DNA of 64,000 bases, from the NCBI GenBank assembly GCA_023974075.1, contig CM043793.1, positions 6,265,628-6,329,627 on the forward strand. The letters run 5' to 3'. This stretch comes from Chaenocephalus aceratus (taxonomy: Eukaryota > Chordata > Actinopteri > Perciformes > Channichthyidae). Every line of letters begins with the position of its first letter. The first letter of the stretch is position 1. Below the pieces are notes generated by a model that saw only the letters and a program-made list of their open reading frames with translations, did not search any database and was not told the DNA's origin. A program made the position numbers and the translations under genes. Positions 1 to 13,100 of this stretch are shown piece by piece.

Positions 1-179
1 GTACTAATATTTATATTGTTATAGTTGGTTGAAGTGGAGCTCATTTTAACAATATCTAATAATCTTTTCTTTATGGATTAACCTGCTGATTATTTTCCCA
101 TCAATCGACTGAAGGTTAGGGTTAGGTTTTGAGAAAAAAGTATAAATAGTGAGAAATACTTTCACAAATTACCCGGAGC

Positions 180-1306
180 CATTGGCGGCCGGCCCATAGG
201 GGTGCTAGGGGCGCTGCCCCCCCTCTTCCCACATGTTTGATTGTCATTTAAAAAAAAAAAAAAAATGTTTTATTTAAATTTTTAATGAACAAGGTAAATA
301 TTATATAGTTGGTATCAGTAAAATGTATAATCTAAAATAAAATCTCGTTTAAAATTGTGTTACGATGTTTAAAGTTACTGATGAGTCACATGTTTCCTGT
401 CTGGGCGCTAAGAAAGGAGCCCTCACTCAGCCCCAGCAGCATCCAACACATTGATGACTGTTGCTATCTGTAAACTAACTATGCCGCCGAAACATAATTT
501 CAGCCAATCAGCGTCGTCAGATCTGATGCTCAGAGGGCGGCAATTTCAGCGCCCGATGCAGTCTGTGAGTTGGTTATGGCTAGAAAGGATCCGTCTTGTG
601 TAAAACTCTCGCGAGAGTTTGCGAGTCACGTGGTTGAATGTTTACGTTTGACAGGCAGCCTTTCAGTTACGATCGTTAACATCAGTGGGCCACAGCGAAT
701 GATGGTGAGAAGCTAAACTATCTATTAATGATGTCAATTACAGGGAGTGTGATTGTAACTGTGTGTGACTAGCTGGATGCAAACGCTGTCTTTTGTTTCC
801 CATGCTTGCTCTTCAAACAGCCGGGGACAGATACTATGTGCCCGTGATAAATAAACACACACACACACACATATTATTGTATATAGTTGAGTTTTGACAG
901 CATCCATCAAACTAGATTTTTTGCCTTAATGGTCTGTTTTCTAATATTTCTGTGTTTCTGAACCACGTCTGTGTCTGCATATAATGTTCGTATTTAGTCT
1001 CCTGATTTTAAATGGGAATTCAATCATTTGAGTGTTCCCAAAGAACCGGTGTTCTGCAGTTTGTGTGGGCCTACTGTACTGTTGCACAGTTTACTGTAGA
1101 AACTATGTCCAGGAAAAGGTATTTGGAAGTGTTGGAAGATTCATAGCTAACCACACTGAAGATTATGGAGGTATTGATCAGTCTTCTCATATCTCTAACA
1201 TCACCAGAAGTCAGAATTTAAGGGGTAATTTCTCAAAATGTTCCCCGTGTGGTTTATTCACCATTACAATAGCCCCACCTAAAATAATTTCCACCAGCCG
1301 CCACTG
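180..1306. mobile_element. Non-autonomous hAT element, 1.1 kb
   Basis: Termini CATTGGCGGCCGG and the inverse of CAGTGGCGGCTGG are flanked by an exact 8-bp duplication, CCCGGAGC (172-179 and 1307-1314). This is the hAT target-site length. No transposase is visible. It lies in an AFAP intron (the 101-residue ORF inside it has no family look). Confidence 0.85.
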
Positions 1307-1637
1307 CCCGGAGCCCAAAGTGACAATGTTTCTTTAGTATACTGAATACATTGACATTAATCAGATAGTTTAAAGTAAAAAGAGAAAATCTTCACATTTG
1401 TAAAGCTAGAACCATGAAATGTTTTTTACATGAACAATTAAACCTTCAACATATCTTCTAGTTTGTCCTTTGACTAATTCATTTATAGAGTATTTATTGT
1501 AAACTACTTGGGTCTGGTGGGGGTAAGTAAAGCTTTGAGATACATTTAGTCGACTTGACGTATAGTGTGGCATAAAAAGACAAATAGCACATTTTGTTTT
1601 ACGTTAACACTTTGACAACATACACCAACTGTTTTAC
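1307..1637. other. AFAP intron, no recognisable feature
   Basis: Intron sequence between a hAT element and AFAP exon 11. I see no gene or repeat structure in it. Confidence 0.6.
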
Positions 1638-1726
1638 CTTAGAGCTTTATCTGTGTTCTCCTGAGTTTTGGAAGCTCCGTCCTGCAGCAGCTTTAACCAG
1701 CGCTCCTTTTCACCTGAGCTACTCAC
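1638..1726 (-). CDS. AFAP-family gene, coding exon 11 (PH2 C-terminal helix)
   Basis: 89 nt. Acceptor CCTTCAG, donor CTAAG|GTAAAA. Encodes SSSGEKERWLKLLQDGASKT, the counterpart of SSEEMGHWLGLLLSESGSKT in AFAP1L2. It leaves phase 2, so coding continues left of the window. Confidence 0.9.
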
Positions 1727-4700
1727 CTGAAGGAAGGAAGGAAAAAATGAAAGAAAGATTATAAAAATATAATTATTCCTGTTTCTTTAAGAGATGTCTT
1801 CTCTACAGCATATATCTAGCATATTCTAAACCCTTTTCTAAAATATGTATATTGGAAGAGGGTCTGCTTCCTCATAAAAACCTAATCGTGACTAAGGATA
1901 AAAAGGCATCCTTCCAACTTGTTCATAAACTCATCAATATTACCATGCCAATATACATGTACATAAAAGCAAACTGCTCATTCTATAATACATTTCATTG
2001 GTCCAATCTTCCAAAGATTAACTGGTAAAAAAATCCAAATGTAACAATTAAAAAAAATCTTATTTTGTTGTTTCCTTTAAGGATACCAGTGTCACGATTC
2101 TCATGTTATGTCACGTTTTTAGTTTTGTATGTTTGGGTTTATTTTGCTGTCTCCCTTGTGTATTGTCTGGTCCCTCTCTCTGTGTTTCCCCTCCCTGCCG
2201 TTAGTTTCCCTGGTGTGTCTAATTGTCTGATTGTGTTCACCTGTTGCCCTTGTGTTTCTCCTCCCCTGCCCGGCTGTTTCTCGTCTCGTGATTACCCCTC
2301 CCTGTATTTAGTCTGGTCTCTTCCTGTGTTCAGTGTTGGTTCGTCTTTTGTTGGTGACGGAGGTCACCGGCGAGTGTTCTGTTTTGTCTGAGTTTGTTTC
2401 ATTATCCTTGAAATAAAGGTTTATCAGAGTAATCTGCATTTGGGTCCTGCTTCCTTCACTCAACCGTAACAACCAGTACTTTCTTAGGATATAAAGACAC
2501 TGACAAAGAGATAAGGTAAGGGGAAATTCAGGTGTTGCAGCAACACAAATAGAGAAAATAACTAGGAATAATTAGAAACGAAAGAAATAATAAAAACTAT
2601 AAAGAATATCTACATATATGTAAAAAACATTTTTTACATTTAAATGAAGATAACTGTATTTTATAACATTTTAGTATGATCTACCTCACGCATTTGTTAT
2701 TGTTCTATTTGTATGGTATACATCTCCCCTTATGCAGAATGAATCTGTAATACGTTCCCTGTATTCCTGCCTTCCAGCTCACCTCCAGCACAGCCACCTG
2801 GTCACCGAGCATGCTCAGTGTGATCCTGTAGGAGTGGTCGGTGTCAGGGCCCGCTCTGACCTCACAGCCTCTGAGCTGGACGGTGTACTGAGGCGACCTC
2901 TTCACCTCCTCCCTCTCCTCCTCTCCCTCCTCCTCCTCTCCAAACATGATTAGTAGACTTGCCTCCACCCGACACCGTAAACTCTGCCATTGACAGTTCA
3001 TCAGCACGCTCAGAAAACCTGTCAAACACAATACTGTCTGAGATGTATCCCAAAAATAGATCAGATACAATTACAAAAACGTAAATAAGTACTAAATGAT
3101 TTAGTATATAACATAAAAAATCGAAATAATACATTTATAAAACATATGAAATTAAAGGTCCCATGTCATGCTTTTCCGGTTATCACCCGTCCCCTTGTGT
3201 GTTATGAAGGTTGTTCTGCATGTAAACGGTCTGCAGAGTCACAAACCCTCAAAGTACACCCTGTAGGCAGTACAACTCTAACACAGAAAAGACCTGTCTG
3301 TGCTGCCCCAGAACGCCTCGTTGGAGATTTCTCTCTTTCTTCCTGGGTACAGTGACGTGCCCATACCCAAATGGACCAATCCGTGGAGCCGTTACGTTAC
3401 GTCCGCGGAGCCGTTAGGTTAAGTCTGTGGATTGGTAGGACTTCCTCACACACACACTCAATCTTTTCTCAGCTGCAGCTCCGCCGATTTCTCCTCCCTG
3501 AGACGGCGGGACGCGGCGAGGCTGTTAGTCGGTGTGTAAGCACACACACAAACTCCCAGCCAGGCTGCGGGTGTGTGTGTTCGGGCTGGGTTTCGCTGTG
3601 TCTCACTGTCTCGCAGATGGCCACTGGGCTCATAGGGAGCCGTGCTCCAACAAGCCGTGTAGGACAGAGAGTGAATACACAGACTTTACAGAGATGCTGT
3701 TTGAGAAACCAATGTGATTTTGGAACATTGAACAATGTAAATCTATTCTAGTAGACCTCAACAATGGAATTATGATCAGTAGAAATGGCCATGACACGAG
3801 ACCTTTAAGGTAAATTAATACAGCAAATACATGAATAAAGTAAAAATTAATAAAACAAATATTTAAAATGAAATAAAAGTGACAAGTAGAGAAATAAAAT
3901 GAAAGGTTTCTTAGGAAATGTATACAAATAAATAAATTGAATGCAATAAAAACATATACAATTAAATAAAAATGAACACTATAATCATTTAATAGAGCAT
4001 ACAAATAATTTGTAAAATAGTTTATGACGCAGATCAAAATGAGCTCCTACTCGACTTACTACAATACTGAAGTATGCCTAATGAGCACCGAAACTTTTGA
4101 TACCTTAAAGACATCTTACAGCAATAAAAGTTTAACTATTAAATAATGCAAAACAATGAATGGCTCCGAAAGTAAGTTTGAAGTATTTGGATAAACCAAA
4201 GTAATGGACACATGATAGTCGTAATCATTTTATTTAAAAAAATAACAATATCAGTACCTTTGTCTTTGTTGAGGCTACAGACAGCTGAAGCTCTCTCCTC
4301 CTCAGAGTCAGTCTGGACTAGACTGGACTGAAGAAACACAACATAAACAGAAACTTCAACTTTATTATTGAACATGTGTCTAACTTATTTGGTCATGTAT
4401 ATAACTCAATGCTTTAGAAAGACACTATCATTTTCATGACCAGAGTGCAGCCAACAGGCCATCATTTACATCTGTCTGTTGTTGCCAATATAAATAAAGA
4501 AAATATACAAACACCAATTGTAAAGCGCCTTTTCTTTTGTTGTTTGTACGAGACATTATGAAAATCACTGAAATCTGACCACGTACTAAAACGCCATCTC
4601 ATGTGTTGAATGCATCAGCAATTAGTGTTTGAGTCTTATAAGACTCAACAACTCTGAGACATTCTATTATTTTCTTTCTTTAATTTGTTACCATCTGAAG

Positions 4701-4842
4701 GTTTTTGTGTAAAGTTAGGGAAAAGAGAATAAGGAGAAGTTCTCACCCTGCCAGACAGCAGCGTGTCTGATCTGATCAGAGACAAGGAGCTCTGAGTGTC
4801 CCCTTCTCCTCCAACACTCACGTCCTCTATCACCTGCGCACG

Positions 4843-4929
<87 letters not shown>

Positions 4930-7098
4930 TATAAATATGGGGTTGGAGATGAATACTGGCAGAGGTAAGAAGAAAAAACGAAATACTAAGTAAACTCAAA
5001 TGTCTTTTTACTTTCTAGACTGAACATTATTTGTTGTGAAAGATTGATATTTGAACAGTTATTGAAGTAAAGTAACATTTTCAATTAAAACCAATCAGAA
5101 CCTCTCACACTCAGCCTGATAACTGTGGGATAACTGCTTTGCTCTTGACTTCATATCCTCTGATGCAATATTTTCCATACAATAACAATCCATTATTAGG
5201 TACCTCAAAAGCTAAACACACGTTGTACATACAATCAAATTATAGCTGTCCGATAAATGTGGTGGAGTAACTTCGAACGTGTTCTTATAAGCACAGTAAC
5301 TAATACATTTACATAATCACTATCCAGCAGCAGCTGTTAATAGAGCGGTGCAGGAATGAGTCTTAAAACCCAGAAATGAGTTAGCATTTGACCACATCTG
5401 AAACTTATATGTTTCTTGAAAACGGCGGTTGCTAACAAGTGACTTAGTGAGACTAGTAAATAAATAGTGATGTTACGTTCGCGAACGATCCGATTCTTTT
5501 GAACGGTCTTTGGTACGAACGAAGGGAACCGAGTCGTACTTGGTGAGAGCCGTTCTTTTTATCGTTGGTTCACTGCCATAAATCCACTCGCCTTTAAAGG
5601 TCCCATGTCATGCTTTACCGGTTATCACCCGTCCCCTTGTGTGTTATGTAGCTTGTTCTGCATGTAAACGGTCTGCAGAGTCAAAACCCTCAAAGTGCAC
5701 CCTGTAGAGAGTAAAACTCTAACACAGAGAAGACCTGTCTGTGCTGCCCCAGAACGCCTCGTTGGAGATTTCTCTTTTCCATTTCTTTCTTTCGGGAACC
5801 GCATGACGTCATGCGGTTCCCGGAACCAAAATGGACCAATCCGCAGAGCTCCTCACACACACCAGGATCCCTTGGCGTCACTATCAAACACAGTGGGGGG
5901 ACCTTTAGCGTACATTTTCAACTAACAGGGAGTCCCATTGACTTGCATAGAGCTCCCTGGTTGGTAACAGACGAGTTGGGACCGCAGAGAAATGCTCTCC
6001 GCAGACCCATTCTCACAGCGTTAGAAACCTTTTTCTGACTCAATATCAAGCCACACTTATTGTTTTTACTTCGGCTGTGAGTGTGTGTGTGCTCAGGATG
6101 AGTTTCACGCTGTCTCGCTGTATCGCCGACCCGGAAACCACACCAGTAAGCCAGCTCAGTGAGCAGCGAGCCTCGCAATGTCCCGACCCATCAGAGCACA
6201 GTGGGCTCACAGGGAGGGGGGGGGGGGGGGCAGGAGCTCCAACAAGCCGTTTAGGACAGAGAGTGAATACACATACTATACAGAGATGCTGTGAGAAACC
6301 AATGTGAGTTTGGAAGATTGCACATTATAAATCTATTCTAGTAGACCTCAACAATGCTTATGATCAGTACAAATAGCCTTGACATGGGACCTTTAAAGGA
6401 ACTTGCTTTCCTGAAGGCAAATTTGCCATAGATATAGATGATGGCATAACGCATGCTGCTTGAGCAGTAGTTTGGCTGGCTGAGACATGTAGCAAGTTAT
6501 ACATTATTCTGTGAGAAAAAGTAGATTTCTGGCAATACAGTCAATCATTATCATAGTGATTATTTTCGCAGAGAAACCTATTAACCCCGCCCCCTTAAAA
6601 ACTGCTTTTTGAACGGCTCTCGGAAAGGACCGGAGCAATAAGATCCGACTCCCGTAATTCCCATCACTACTAGTAAACGTCATTGCGCCAAACATTAGCC
6701 GCCTTAGCTTAGCGGTGGTGACGTGTAGCTATGGGACTGTAATGTAGTTCAAAATCCTAAAGTGGTGTTGATCAGTGGAGATTAACCTGCTGAAAGAAAC
6801 ATGTAAGTATCTTGCACGTGTGTTTAGGACGATCTTTTATTCCAAAATACAATGAAAACATATCATTGTTTTCTGTCAACAGAGCCCTTGTGGTGCTAAC
6901 GTTGGTGATGGCCTACCTTCCTCCACTCGGCGGCCTGCTGGAAGCTGCTGTAGCCCAGCACCAGGCTCTCTGAGCCCAGCAGCAGCAGCTTGAGCTGGTG
7001 CTGGATCTTCCGGCTGCTCTTCGACTTGTAGACCAGCTGACAGCCACGCAGACTCAACTCCAGCTGAGGCAGCAGGTCCTGGGCACACTTATAACACT

Positions 7099-7160
<62 letters not shown>

Positions 7161-10100
7161 TATATTACAAGGAACTGCGAAGACATCCTACAGTGTACAG
7201 TATTTTTTGCGTATTGTGTCTCGCATAATATCAGAGCATGGTAAGTCAGATAAGGAGTTGGTTCAAAATGAGCAGAGTATTTTCTTTTATTAGTTGTGTT
7301 GTCAAAGTTTGTACATTTACTACATTTCCCATTTGAAAAAAGTGGGTAAAAATATCCTTGGACTTTCTCAGGAAATTCAACAGCTGTTTTCCAGAGGACA
7401 GTTGTGCGCCACTTCAGAGGACATGTGCTGCATCAACAAGAAGTCGGATTTACAAATTAGACGGTACTAAAAAGAATTCCTAGGCTGAGTTTCTTACTCA
7501 CTAGCTTCACTGAAACAATGATTGGAATCAAACTGATTTTAGACTATGAGTCAACTACTTATAAGACTCCAATAGTTGGAAAACTAGGAGCATCATGCAT
7601 CAATGTTAAAGCAGGCTGTTATTTAATAGTTGGTTTGTGTGGAGCACATTTTGAACCTTTAACTATGATTTTTTTTTTTATTATTGATTAATCTGCTGAA
7701 TAGTTAGTCCAATAATTGTATGAAAACAATGATTCAAGTAGTAATCAGCTGATTACGTTGAAGGCTTATGACTTTCATGTGTTTTGAATGTATACAATGT
7801 TTCATTTGTAAAGTAACAAATATAAATGTAGGTGAAGTAAACTATCCTAAAATTATAATACTCAGTGATGGGAAGTACTGTAAGTACACTACTAGAAAAT
7901 GTTTGAGACTCTTGTATTCTTATTGAGTATTCAATGTTTATGTTTATACCTCTACTCCCACCATTGTGCACTTTGACTTCTTTACAATATATCAAATATA
8001 ATTAAGTAAGATTTGATTATATATTATTAAATAAATCTACCCATCTAACGTTACAACGAATAGCTCCACCTTTACCATCAAGTGATTAATGCATCAATAA
8101 ATACAGTATATCCAATACTATGATGTACCCTTTTTTCATATAATATATAATAAGTCGTTTTTTATTTTGGTCCTTTAAGTACATTTTCCATCCTTTATAC
8201 TTCTTCTTCTTACAATAGTTTAACCACGTGGTATCGCTACTTGCAACAGTTACACTGAACAACTAAAACGTTGACTTTAATTAAATGTATTAGGTTAGTT
8301 GAAAGCAATAATATTAAGTTTAAATAAAAAAATATTTGGTTCAACTTAATATTATTGCTTTCAATTTACCGAATACAGTTATGTGAAATTTGTTGACAAA
8401 ATACATTTAATTAAAGTAGGGCTGTCAAACGATTACAATTTTTAATCAGATTAATCACAGCTTAAAAATTAATTAATCATGATTAATCACCATTTGAACT
8501 ATGTTCTAAATATGCCATTTATTTATGTATATTGTTGGGAATGGAAAGATAAATGAAAGAAGGCGGATATATCCATTTAACATACAGTATCTATGTTTAT
8601 TATAACATTTGTCTGCGTGTCAAAATGAAAGACAACCCACACACCTATCAATCATCAAACCGTGGGGTCTTAATTCATTACGTGTTGATTTCTATCAACG
8701 GGGGAGTACTTCAGGAAAGTCGACAGAGGGGGGGGGGGGGGGCTAGTGGAGTACTTCGTGACCACAGAGTGTGAACGTTGTGATCAGCTGTTTTAGCGCA
8801 GTTCTCCAGTGATGGGGGGAGTCTCCCTCCGCAGCCGGTTGGCGTAGTTTTGGCACAGTTCCGTTGTACAGACCGACGTTAACAGCAGCCCTGTCTGTGC
8901 ACACGGAGACCGACTCTGTCGTCCGGTGATCGAACCGCCTTCTGGAAAAGCTTCACAAGTACGTCGGTACGCAAATGCGCTTTGTGACACAAGTGACGGT
9001 ACGCATTTCAGATTACCACATAACCTGCGTACCAGTTATGTGCACCCCTGTACTACAGCAAGAGTATTCTCCGTCGGGACTTCCTGCAACAACACCACGC
9101 CGTTATCAAAGATGTTCTATTGAGAAGACGATCACTACGTCACAAAAGTTTTCAAAACCGTGGCTGCTGCAATCAATCTTACTAACTGCTGTCTGTGCAA
9201 TTTACTCCGCGAGTTGGCAGACTTTATTTTGCTTACTTTGACATCATTTTTCATGGTGGGGCTAAGCCATTTCTTGGTATGGGTGTAGCCTACCCCAGCC
9301 ATACCCTGGCGCTGCCACTGGTCGCACGTATGGGGCGGGCCATTCTGCACATGCGTTAAATGCGTTAAATATTTTAACGCAATTAATTCAAAAAATTAAT
9401 TACCGCCGTTAACGCGATAATTTTGACAGCACTAAATTAAAGTCATTCTTTCACTTTTTCAGTGTACTTCTTTCACCTCTGGATATACTTGGGTAAAGTA
9501 ACCCAAATGTTATCACCTTAAACTTGGGCTTTAGTAAGTGGAAATGGTTTGGCTTCTCACCAGCAGCACGTCGCTCCGGATGATGAACAGCTGTTTGGTC
9601 CACTGTCCGAGCCATTTCCTCTTCCACAGGTAACCACAGAGGCGGGACTCTGGGACGGGGCGTAGGCAGGGCTGGGAGGCGCTCCAGTGGATGTAGTGAG
9701 CTCGGTCCTTCACAGGCTCATCATCATCATCTTCCTCCCCGTATGACTCATAGTGACTACTGTCTGACTCTGCGTTATCTGAAACAGGGATGGAGATGTT
9801 TTACAAAGTTTTTAAAACACGTTTCTTTGTGTGCACAGAAAAAACTGTCAACGTTTCAGTTCATGTGTTTGTAGATACCAGTGTTAGATGTGGTTGTGTT
9901 GGGCAAGTAAGGTTCTGCCTCCTCGTAGGTATCTTCATCTTCATCACCTCCTGGACCCCCTGGAGGAACAGGTGGCACCACAAGGCCCTGGATGGATGGG
10001 TTAGATTGCTTATCATCTATATATTCAATAGAATCAGCACGTATCGACTTTGACAAGAAATTCCTGCTATGTCAAACCAAAGTGTACTTTGTACTTATTG

Positions 10101-13100
10101 TTGTGTGTCTTTTATTGTTAGTCTGAACTGAATCTAGCAAATAAACATACTTGGGTTTCATTAGGCCAAATCCAATTTAATTCCTAAATTCATTCATATT
10201 ATCTTGATCATTTAACCTTCCGTTTAACATTCAAGCAAAAATGGGCAGATACTGTAGTGTACAGATATTGAACGCCAACATAAGCATTATTAAGACATCG
10301 GTATTCTTTGAACATTTCTTTTTTTCCTATATTGATTTCCAACGTTTTTCTTTTTTGGATCGGATTAGTGTCGACTGATTGGTACGTTTTTCTAATTTGT
10401 GATATTGGGCTATATAAATAAGATTGACTTGACTTCAGGGCCGCCCCTCCCTACAGTCAGATCACGCAGACTGCGTGGGGCCTCACCTCGCGGAGGGGGC
10501 TTCAACTGTGCCGTAAAAGCGGCACACCTATCGGCTTATGCAGCGCAATTAGTGTGGCGCGGCACGGTTTCAATTCAATTCAATTCAAAAGCTTTATTTA
10601 TCCAGGTAAAATCCCATTGAGATCAATGATCTCTTTTTCAAGGGAGACCTGCAGCAGTAGGTTCCACAAGAAGACATAAAAACATTAACAACAGAACAAC
10701 AAAAGGACATCATACAGCAAAATGTACTGGGATTACAATTTACATATTTAACCACATGTACAGGTACCAACAGCATCTGATTGTGTAGCATCCAACCGAG
10801 CTTTAAAAACATGTAGTGGTACTAGCTTGGTAATTTTCCATTCTTTTTGCAGACTGTTCCATGTTAGTGGAGCTGCACATCTAAAAGCTTTCTTCCCTAA
10901 GACAGTCCTAGCAATTGGCACATTTAATAAAACCACAGCATGCGATCTCAGGCAATAAGTACTTTCAATTCGCAGAGAGATCAGGGAGCAGATATAAGAT
11001 GGTAGTTTATCCAACATGGCTTTGTAAATGAAAAAGTACCAGTGACTGAGCCTCCGTACAGTAAGTGATGGCAAAACCGCCTTGGTATATACAGGGTACA
11101 GTGATGCGTAAGTGCTTTACAATTTGTCAAAAATCTCAGTGCACTGTGATACGCAGCATCTAACTTGCTCAGGTAATTGGCAGGTGCATTCATATATAAC
11201 AAATCCCCATAGTCCAGCACAGGTCAAAAGGTCACAGTGACTAGCCTTTTCCTGGCCTCAAGCGAGAAACAGGACTTATTTCTGTAAAAGAACCCTAGCC
11301 TAACCCTCAGCTTTTTAAGCAGGTTATTGACATGACATTTAAAAGTGAGACAATCATCAAGCCAGATACCCAGGTATTTGTAACAGGTAACCACTTCAAG
11401 TTGTATTCCTTGCGTAGTTACAATATCCAAAGCAGTCTCTGGTGTATTTTTAGCTTTAGCTTTAGAAAAGAGCATTACCTTGGTTTTATCCACATTTAAA
11501 AGAAGCTTAAGCTCAGAGAGCTGAGCCTGAATAATGTTAAAAACAGCCTGTAATTTAACAACAGCCTCGTTAATCGAGGGACCTGCACAGTACATAACGG
11601 TATCGTCCGCATAAAAATGTAAGGTTGCTCCTTCGACATTTTCACCTAAACTATTAATATAGATAGAGAATAATAGCGGACCTAAAACTGAACCTTGTGG
11701 TACACCATTAGTGATGTTTAACCACTCAGAAGACAGCCCATCAAACTGAACACATTGGGACCTTTCAGAGAGGTAGTTCACAAACCACCCCACTGCATGG
11801 CTGGATATGCCAATACGGACCAGCCTCTGCTTCAAAATGCGATGATCGACGGTGTCAAAAGCTTTGGAAAGGTCAACAAATAGAGCTGCACAACTCTGCT
11901 TATTATCTAAAATACTCGTTATATCATTCACCACTTTCATTGTGGCAGTGATGGTGCTATGTTGCTGTCTGAAACCTGACTGATGTTTAGACAGGATGTC
12001 ATTTGTACATAAAAACACCTTTACTTGTTCACTCACTAGGCGTTCAAGAACCTTAGCCAGAACTGACAATTTAGAGATGGGCCTATAATTGTTTAATAAG
12101 GTGGCTTCCCCTCCTTTTAGTAGCAGCAGGACATAAGCTGACTTCCATACTTTTGGGATTTTGTTCGTGCTGAGGGAGAGGTTAAAAAGAGTAGTAAGAG
12201 GTGGAGCACTAAAATCTGCAGCTATCTTTAAAAAGAAAGGTTCTACGTTGTCCGGACCAGCCGGCTTTTTAGGATCTAGCTTGGTTAAGACTTCACAAAC
12301 AACATCAACAGTAAAAGGAGTAAAACTGAAAGGGTTTTCCAGACCACATTGTTCTGAGTCACCGACTGTGGTGTTCACAGAAGCAGAATTAGAAACAGAG
12401 TGAAACAGAGAGCCACAGGACACAAAATGCTCATTAAAACAATTTAACATAGTAGCCCTGTCCGATATAGTGCCAGATGCTGTGGTAAGGCACGGACGTA
12501 GCTCATTACGGATATCGATTTTATGGCTTTCCAGAATTTTCCAGGGTTGTTCAGGTTCTTTGTGGTAACTGACAGATAATACTTAGATTTAGCACTTTTG
12601 ACATGTGAAGTGAAGCTATTTCTTAGCTGCCTAAAATGCAGCCATTCTACCTCTGAGCCTGATTTCCTAGCCTTTGCCCATGCCTTGTTTCTCTCATGTA
12701 GGAGACTAGATAATTCAGCAGAAAGCTAAGGATTGTCTCGTCCCTTCAGACTCCACTAGCACCCCCCCCGTCCCCCCCGTCGACCCCTCATCATCTAACT
12801 TTGCGTGGGGCCTCAAGTTGGCCAGGGACGGCCCTGCTTGACTTGTCCATTTGGAAAAAATTAGGATGTCAGGTCAGGTGACATAGTTATGGGAGCAACA
12901 AATAGACAAGAGACCAGCCACCAAAGACCAGCCTTACTTCCTGCTTCCCACCTAAATTGGTTATATTAGCCATGGCTCACTAAACCTACCACAAAGCTAT
13001 TATTGTAAACATGATGCATCCTGTTTGTAATATACATGGATCGGATTTCGAGGCGTAGTCGTGGGGGAGGGGGTCTGCAGTTCGGTGGACTAAGGATTGC

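Larger units (their letters stand above)
10436..12836. mobile_element. hAT-type composite with an internal LINE, 2.4 kb
   Basis: Termini CAGGGCCGCCCCTCC and the inverse of CAGGGCCGTCCCTGGCC, with an exact 8-bp duplication CTTGACTT (10428-10435 and 12837-12844). Only short hAT flanks (about 130 and 110 bp) remain on either side of a LINE that makes up most of the interior. Confidence 0.85.

Noticed and set aside
2065..2391. 108-residue hydrophobic ORF
   Set aside because: Lies almost wholly within the solo LTR; pyrimidine-rich composition gives Leu/Val/Phe-rich translation.
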